Part shown: piece after piece, positions 15,429-18,094 of the stretch
How positions within the stretch are numbered: the first letter of the stretch is position 1
How the letters are laid out: each line of letters opens with the position of its first letter
DNA from: Oscillospiraceae bacterium
GTDB lineage: Bacteria > Bacillota > Clostridia > Oscillospirales > Ruminococcaceae
Direction: 5' to 3'
Length of the DNA: 18,094 nt
Assembly (NCBI GenBank): GCA_014858325.1
Contig: RKCM01000235.1
Location: 1-18,094 of the forward strand
Notes under the pieces: model-generated
What the model was told of the DNA's origin: nothing
The model's input: only the letters and a program-made list of their open reading frames with translations
The model's database searches: none
Position numbers and translations under genes: made by a program

Positions 15429-16103
15429 TTAATAGTGGAGCTCCTTGTTCCTGCCCAGCAGGCCGGGGTAAGCGCCCTGCTTGATGAGGGGTTCCCGCTC
15501 CGGGTGGGCGATGACCCACTTGTTGCGCTGGAGCAGCAGTTTGCTCTCCGGGTCGTCGTTGGGGGTCTTATCCTCCAGCGGGGTGTTGGTGCCCCGGGGC
15601 AGGATGACCACGCCCTTGAAGCCTTCCTCACAGACCCGGCAGGGAGACAGGTGGAGGGTGGTCTGGTACATTTCCACCGCCGTGCCCTTGGGCACAAAGA
15701 ACACCTTGGCGTTCTCGAAGCGGTAGGTGTTGTTTTCGATCTGCCACACATGGCCCAGGATCAGCATGAAATCGGTGACGGCCACGTTGATCTCGCTGCC
15801 TTTGTGGTACTCAAAGCCGTTCCAGGTGGTGTTGCGGCCGTTGCAGTAGCCCACCTCGATGGGCATATCGCCGTAGAACTTTTTTTGCAGCTCGGCGGCC
15901 ACCGGCAAAGCTTCCATCTCCGGCACGCTGGCAACGTAGACGTTGCCGTTTTCCGGGATGGGGGTGTTCTGCTCCATATAGGCGATCATCTCGCTGAGAT
16001 CATAGCCTGTGACCACCCGGCCGTAGGAGGCAAACTCCGGGCCCAGCACGCTGTGCACCGGCACGTCGTTGACCTGATTCAGATGTACCAACAAATTTTC
16101 CAT
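15429..16103 (-). CDS. DUF4867-type protein, possible metal-dependent sugar isomerase or accessory
   Basis: This 224-residue cytoplasmic protein resembles the DUF4867 family. The recognisable block is FEYHKGSEINVAVTDFMLI (97-115), followed by beta-rich sequence with HLSPCRVCEEGFKGV (151-165). His100, Glu104 and His151 could form a cupin-like metal site, and Cys155/Cys158 form a CxxC. Its place, 15 bp after the reductase and 28 bp before the sulfoquinovosidase, ties it to SQ metabolism. Relatives are often found next to sugar isomerase genes in Firmicutes (from memory). It could be an SQ mutarotase, an isomerase or an isomerase partner. No function can be asserted from sequence alone. Confidence 0.8.
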   Translation of the reverse strand: MENLLVHLNQVNDVPVHSVLGPEFASYGRVVTGYDLSEMIAYMEQNTPIPENGNVYVASVPEMEALPVAAELQKKFYGDMPIEVGYCNGRNTTWNGFEYHKGSEINVAVTDFMLILGHVWQIENNTYRFENAKVFFVPKGTAVEMYQTTLHLSPCRVCEEGFKGVVILPRGTNTPLEDKTPNDDPESKLLLQRNKWVIAHPEREPLIKQGAYPGLLGRNKELHY

Positions 16104-16118
16104 GGCTGCTCTCCCCTT

Positions 16119-16976
16119 TTAGTGGCCGCGGACCAGCTTGAAGGTGGAGCGCCAGTCGTCGCCGCCCATCCCGGCCTCCATGCCCTTATCGTAGACCTTC
16201 TTCACGTTGGCCTCGCCGGGCATTTCCAGACCGCACTCCTTGGCCAGGTTCATGCAGATGCCCACGTCCTTGGCGGCGTTGGCCAGAGAGAAGGCGGTGG
16301 TGTAGTCCTCGTCCCGCAGCTTCTGCCACTGGCCGTCCAGATAGAAGTTCTGGCCGCCGCCGTAGGAGATGGCCGTGGCGTAGTCCTCCACCGAGATGCC
16401 GTTGAGCTGTGCCAGAGAGAGGGTCTCGTTGACGCCGTTCTGGATCTGGGTGACCAGGGCGTTGTGGCAGATCTTCATGACCAGGCCCTTGCCGTTGCCG
16501 CCCATGCGGATGATGTTCTCGCCCATGTAAGCGAGGATGGGGCGCATGGCCTCACAGGTGGCCTCGTCGCCGCCCATGTAGATGCCCAGCTTGCCGGCGA
16601 TGGCCGCCGGTTTGCTCTTGACCACCGGGGCATCCATGAAGGCAGCGCCCGTGGCCTTGACCATCTCGCTGATCTCCACCGAGACGCTGGGGTCGATGGT
16701 GGACATATCGATGCAGGTCTTGCCCGCGCCCAGCACGGGGAGGATGGTCTTATAAACGCTCATGGAATGCTCGGACTTGGGGACCATGGAAATGATGACG
16801 TCGGCTTTTTCGGCCAGCTCCACCGAATCCTTGCAGGGCACCGCCCCCTTGGAAGCCAGCAGCTCCACCTTTGCGGGGACGAAATCGAAGCAGTAGACGG
16901 TGTCGTCATGCTTCTTGACAATGTTTTCGCACATGGACTCGCCCATGATGCCCAAACCGATAAAACCGATCTTCAT
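16119..16976 (-). CDS. Beta-hydroxyacid dehydrogenase family, candidate 3-sulfolactaldehyde reductase (YihU-like)
   Basis: This 285-residue NAD(P)-binding oxidoreductase has the dinucleotide motif GLGIMG (7-12), the catalytic lysine Lys168 in GLVMKICHNAL with Asn172, and the family segment DMSTIDP (90-96). The substrate loop, normally GG or GR in this family, reads VVKSKP (118-123). Its two lysines could contact a sulfonate (inference). E. coli YihU of the same family reduces sulfolactaldehyde to DHPS. Between the transaldolase and the sulfoquinovosidase, the same reaction is the natural assignment, giving NAD+ recycling in a fermenting cell. The frame extends to 17003, but the ATG at 16976 has AAAGGAG at proper spacing and begins right at the Rossmann fold, so I use it. 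Confidence 0.88.
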   Translation of the reverse strand: MKIGFIGLGIMGESMCENIVKKHDDTVYCFDFVPAKVELLASKGAVPCKDSVELAEKADVIISMVPKSEHSMSVYKTILPVLGAGKTCIDMSTIDPSVSVEISEMVKATGAAFMDAPVVKSKPAAIAGKLGIYMGGDEATCEAMRPILAYMGENIIRMGGNGKGLVMKICHNALVTQIQNGVNETLSLAQLNGISVEDYATAISYGGGQNFYLDGQWQKLRDEDYTTAFSLANAAKDVGICMNLAKECGLEMPGEANVKKVYDKGMEAGMGGDDWRSTFKLVRGH

Positions 16977-17019
16977 AGCCTTTTCTCCTTTATCTCTCCG
17001 CATTCCCTTGGGCCCGGGC

Positions 17020-17706
17020 TTACTCCGTCACGGTGTTGTCCCAGGCGTTGATGAAGGTCTCGATGCCCTGGCGGGTGTAAGCGTGCTTGATGGCGTCCTG
17101 ATAGACGGCCAGGCCCGTGGTGACGATGTCGGCACCGGCCACAGCGCAGTCCACGATCTGCTTGGGGGTGCGGATGGCGGCGCAGATGATCTGGGTCTTG
17201 CCGTAGAAGCCGTAATTCTTATAGATGTCCACGATGTCCTTGATGTACTGCTTGCAGTCCTCGCCGTTGGCTTCCTTCCAGCCCAGGAAGGGAGAGACGA
17301 AGAGGGAGCCGTTCTTGGCGGGCCAGATGGCCTGTGCCGGGCTGAACACCAGGGTCACGTTGGTGCGGATGCCCTCTTTCTCCAGACGGCGGGCAGCAGC
17401 CACGCCAGCCTCGGTGCAGGGGATCTTGATGACGAAGTTGCTGCAGATGGCGGAAACCTTCTTGGCGGCGGCGATCATCTCCTCGGTGTCGTCCAGATGG
17501 GGGTTGATCTCCACGGAGACGGGGAACTTCTCGTAGCCCTCCAGGCCCTCTTCCTTGATCCAGTTGGCAATGTCGGTGATGGCCGTCAGGAAGGGTTTGC
17601 CGCTGAGCATGATGTGGCGGGGGTTGGTGGTAACGCCGTCGATGCCGAAGGTGTTGTAAGCGAGCTTGATCTCATCGAGTTTTGCGCTGTCCAGGAAGTA
17701 CTTCAT
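17020..17706 (-). CDS. sftT: Transaldolase/fructose-6-phosphate aldolase family, 6-deoxy-6-sulfofructose transaldolase
   Basis: This 228-residue class I aldolase-fold protein has the Schiff-base lysine at Lys94 (FVIKIPCTEAG). Other family positions are Asp6 (FLDSA), Asn28 (TTNP), Glu66 (SVEINP) and Asn116 (TNVTLVFS). In the sulfo-TAL pathway this family moves a dihydroxyacetone unit from sulfofructose to glyceraldehyde-3-phosphate, giving fructose-6-phosphate and 3-sulfolactaldehyde. After TTNP, where phosphate-specific relatives usually carry Ser/Thr, this protein has Arg30, a possible sulfonate contact (inference). It is the first gene after the strongest promoter in the window and has a good AAAAAGGAG site. 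An ordinary small transaldolase for pentoses is the alternative, but the neighbours argue for SftT. Confidence 0.9.
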   Translation of the reverse strand: MKYFLDSAKLDEIKLAYNTFGIDGVTTNPRHIMLSGKPFLTAITDIANWIKEEGLEGYEKFPVSVEINPHLDDTEEMIAAAKKVSAICSNFVIKIPCTEAGVAAARRLEKEGIRTNVTLVFSPAQAIWPAKNGSLFVSPFLGWKEANGEDCKQYIKDIVDIYKNYGFYGKTQIICAAIRTPKQIVDCAVAGADIVTTGLAVYQDAIKHAYTRQGIETFINAWDNTVTE

Positions 17707-17720
17707 AACCGTTTTCTCCT

Positions 17721-17747
17721 TTTTAATTAAAAGTGTTAATCAATTTT
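17721..17747 (-). promoter_or_regulatory. Operator dyad O1, near the sftT start codon
   Basis: TTAATTAA and TTAATCAA flank the centre AAGTG (plus-strand reading). This is a slightly imperfect copy of the dyad at 17829-17853, with the same five-base centre and the same TTAATCAATT right arm. It overlaps the region just before the sftT ribosome binding site. Two matching sites suggest binding of one dimeric repressor. Confidence 0.65.
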
Positions 17748-17828
17748 GTCTTGCGATTTTTGTCATTTTTTTGTAAGAAATCCGTCTCTTTTTGTGAATC
17801 CTCGTTTTTTGCCGAACCGATTTTGCTT

Positions 17829-17853
17829 AATTGATTAAAAGTGTTAATCAATT
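17829..17853 (-). promoter_or_regulatory. Operator dyad O2, just downstream of the sftT promoter
   Basis: This is a perfect 10-bp inverted repeat, AATTGATTAA and TTAATCAATT, around AAGTG. It begins about 11 bases after the -10 element, at roughly +5 of the transcript, where a bound repressor would block initiation. The centre-to-centre distance to O1 is 108 bp, close to a whole number of helical turns, which would allow DNA looping. The ROK regulator at 6577-7782 is the nearest candidate ligand-responsive repressor. Confidence 0.75.
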
Positions 17854-17864
17854 CTTGTACCTGC

Positions 17865-17894
17865 ATTATACCGCCGCTCAAAGCCGATTGTCAA
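17865..17894 (-). promoter_or_regulatory. Consensus sigma-A promoter of the SQ operon
   Basis: On the minus strand a perfect TTGACA (17894-17889) and a perfect TATAAT (17870-17865) are separated by 18 bp. The transcript would start near 17858 and carry a leader of about 150 bases that includes both operator dyads. No riboswitch-like structure was recognised in the leader. Such a strong promoter needs tight repression, which fits the dyads downstream. Confidence 0.85.
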
Positions 17895-17932
17895 TGCTTT
17901 AACATCAACTTTTGCGATACTATCCTCCAATG

Positions 17933-17951
17933 TTTGAGGATTACTTTTGTG
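17933..17951. repeat. Short dyad upstream of the SQ promoter
   Basis: ATCCTC and GAGGAT face each other across an eight-base centre about 40 bp upstream of the -35 element. It could be an activator site or chance; it has no second copy in the window. Confidence 0.25.
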
Positions 17952-18007
17952 CTTATTGCACATTAGTCATTGCTAACCGTCAGTCTCAAGCCGATTTTCC
18001 CCTGTAC

Positions 18008-18042
18008 AAAAAGAAAAACGCCAAACCTTTCGATCTGACGTT
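18008..18042 (-). terminator. Rho-independent terminator of an upstream gene outside the window
   Basis: On the minus strand AACGTCAGATC (18042-18032) pairs with GGTTTGGCGTT (18027-18017) across a GAAA loop, including G-U pairs. A T-rich tract follows (18018-18008). It insulates the SQ promoter from whatever is transcribed upstream. Confidence 0.7.
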
Positions 18043-18094
18043 CTCATCCCGATGCAGCTCCACGGTGGGCGAGTATCTTTTTTTTTTTTTTTTT
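18043..18094. other. Window edge with a 17-base T run
   Basis: These bases show no complete gene. The last 17 bases (18078-18094) are all T on the plus strand. A homopolymer ending exactly at the edge suggests the end of an assembled contig. A short minus-strand frame remains open here, but nothing shows it is coding. Confidence 0.5.

Noticed and set aside
12935..17051. Long plus-strand open frames opposite the sulfoquinovosidase, DUF4867-type and reductase genes
   Set aside because: Same pattern: codon-bias shadows of real minus-strand genes, with no recognisable domains.
17883..17905. Possible catabolite-repression (cre) site overlapping the -35 of the SQ promoter
   Set aside because: TGT...ACA ends are present, but the central CG-type core of a cre site is missing, so the match is too weak.
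1..18094. CRISPR arrays, tRNA or rRNA genes, insertion sequences
   Set aside because: I saw no regularly spaced repeats, no tRNA-like or rRNA-like sequence, no transposase and no terminal inverted repeats typical of IS elements.

Overview
All protein-coding genes in this window lie on the minus strand, so transcription runs from high to low coordinates. The DNA is GC-rich, genes have strong AGGAGG-type ribosome binding sites, promoters are sigma-A-like, and there are intrinsic terminators, a cobalamin riboswitch and an oxygen-sensitive glycyl radical enzyme. Together these suggest a strictly anaerobic Firmicute, probably a GC-rich gut member of the Oscillospiraceae/Ruminococcaceae (the organism is inference).

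Region 1 (17894 down to about 7918) is a sulfoquinovose (SQ) catabolic locus. A consensus promoter followed by two matching operator dyads drives a sulfofructose transaldolase (SftT type), a YihU-like beta-hydroxyacid dehydrogenase (likely 3-sulfolactaldehyde reductase), a DUF4867-type protein, a GH31 sulfoquinovosidase that keeps all the SQ-recognition residues known from E. coli YihQ, a TauE/SafE-type anion exporter, and a tripartite tricarboxylate-type transporter (TctC, then a strong intergenic terminator, then TctB and TctA). An L-fucose-isomerase-like protein, the best candidate for SQ isomerase, follows.

Region 2 (about 7856 to 5331) has its own promoter. It encodes a ROK-family transcription factor and a LuxR-type HTH regulator and ends at a GAAA-loop terminator.

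Region 3 (about 5308 to 500) has a promoter packed with dyads. It encodes a glycyl-radical activating enzyme, a glycyl radical enzyme (candidate 2,3-dihydroxypropane-1-sulfonate sulfolyase, HpsG type) and an iron-containing alcohol dehydrogenase.

Region 4 (479 to 1) is a promoter, a full cobalamin riboswitch with a terminator-type expression platform, and the first 19 codons of an exported protein cut off by the window edge.

Proposed joint function (inference): SQ glycosides are taken up and hydrolysed to SQ, SQ is isomerised to sulfofructose, and SftT splits this into a C3 unit for glycolysis plus sulfolactaldehyde. Sulfolactaldehyde is reduced to DHPS, the glycyl radical enzyme cleaves DHPS to hydroxyacetone and sulfite, the Fe-alcohol dehydrogenase reduces hydroxyacetone to 1,2-propanediol, and the TauE-like protein exports sulfite. 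The notable point is that sulfoglycolysis by the transaldolase route and C-S bond cleavage, steps usually described as divided between different gut bacteria, appear side by side in one locus.
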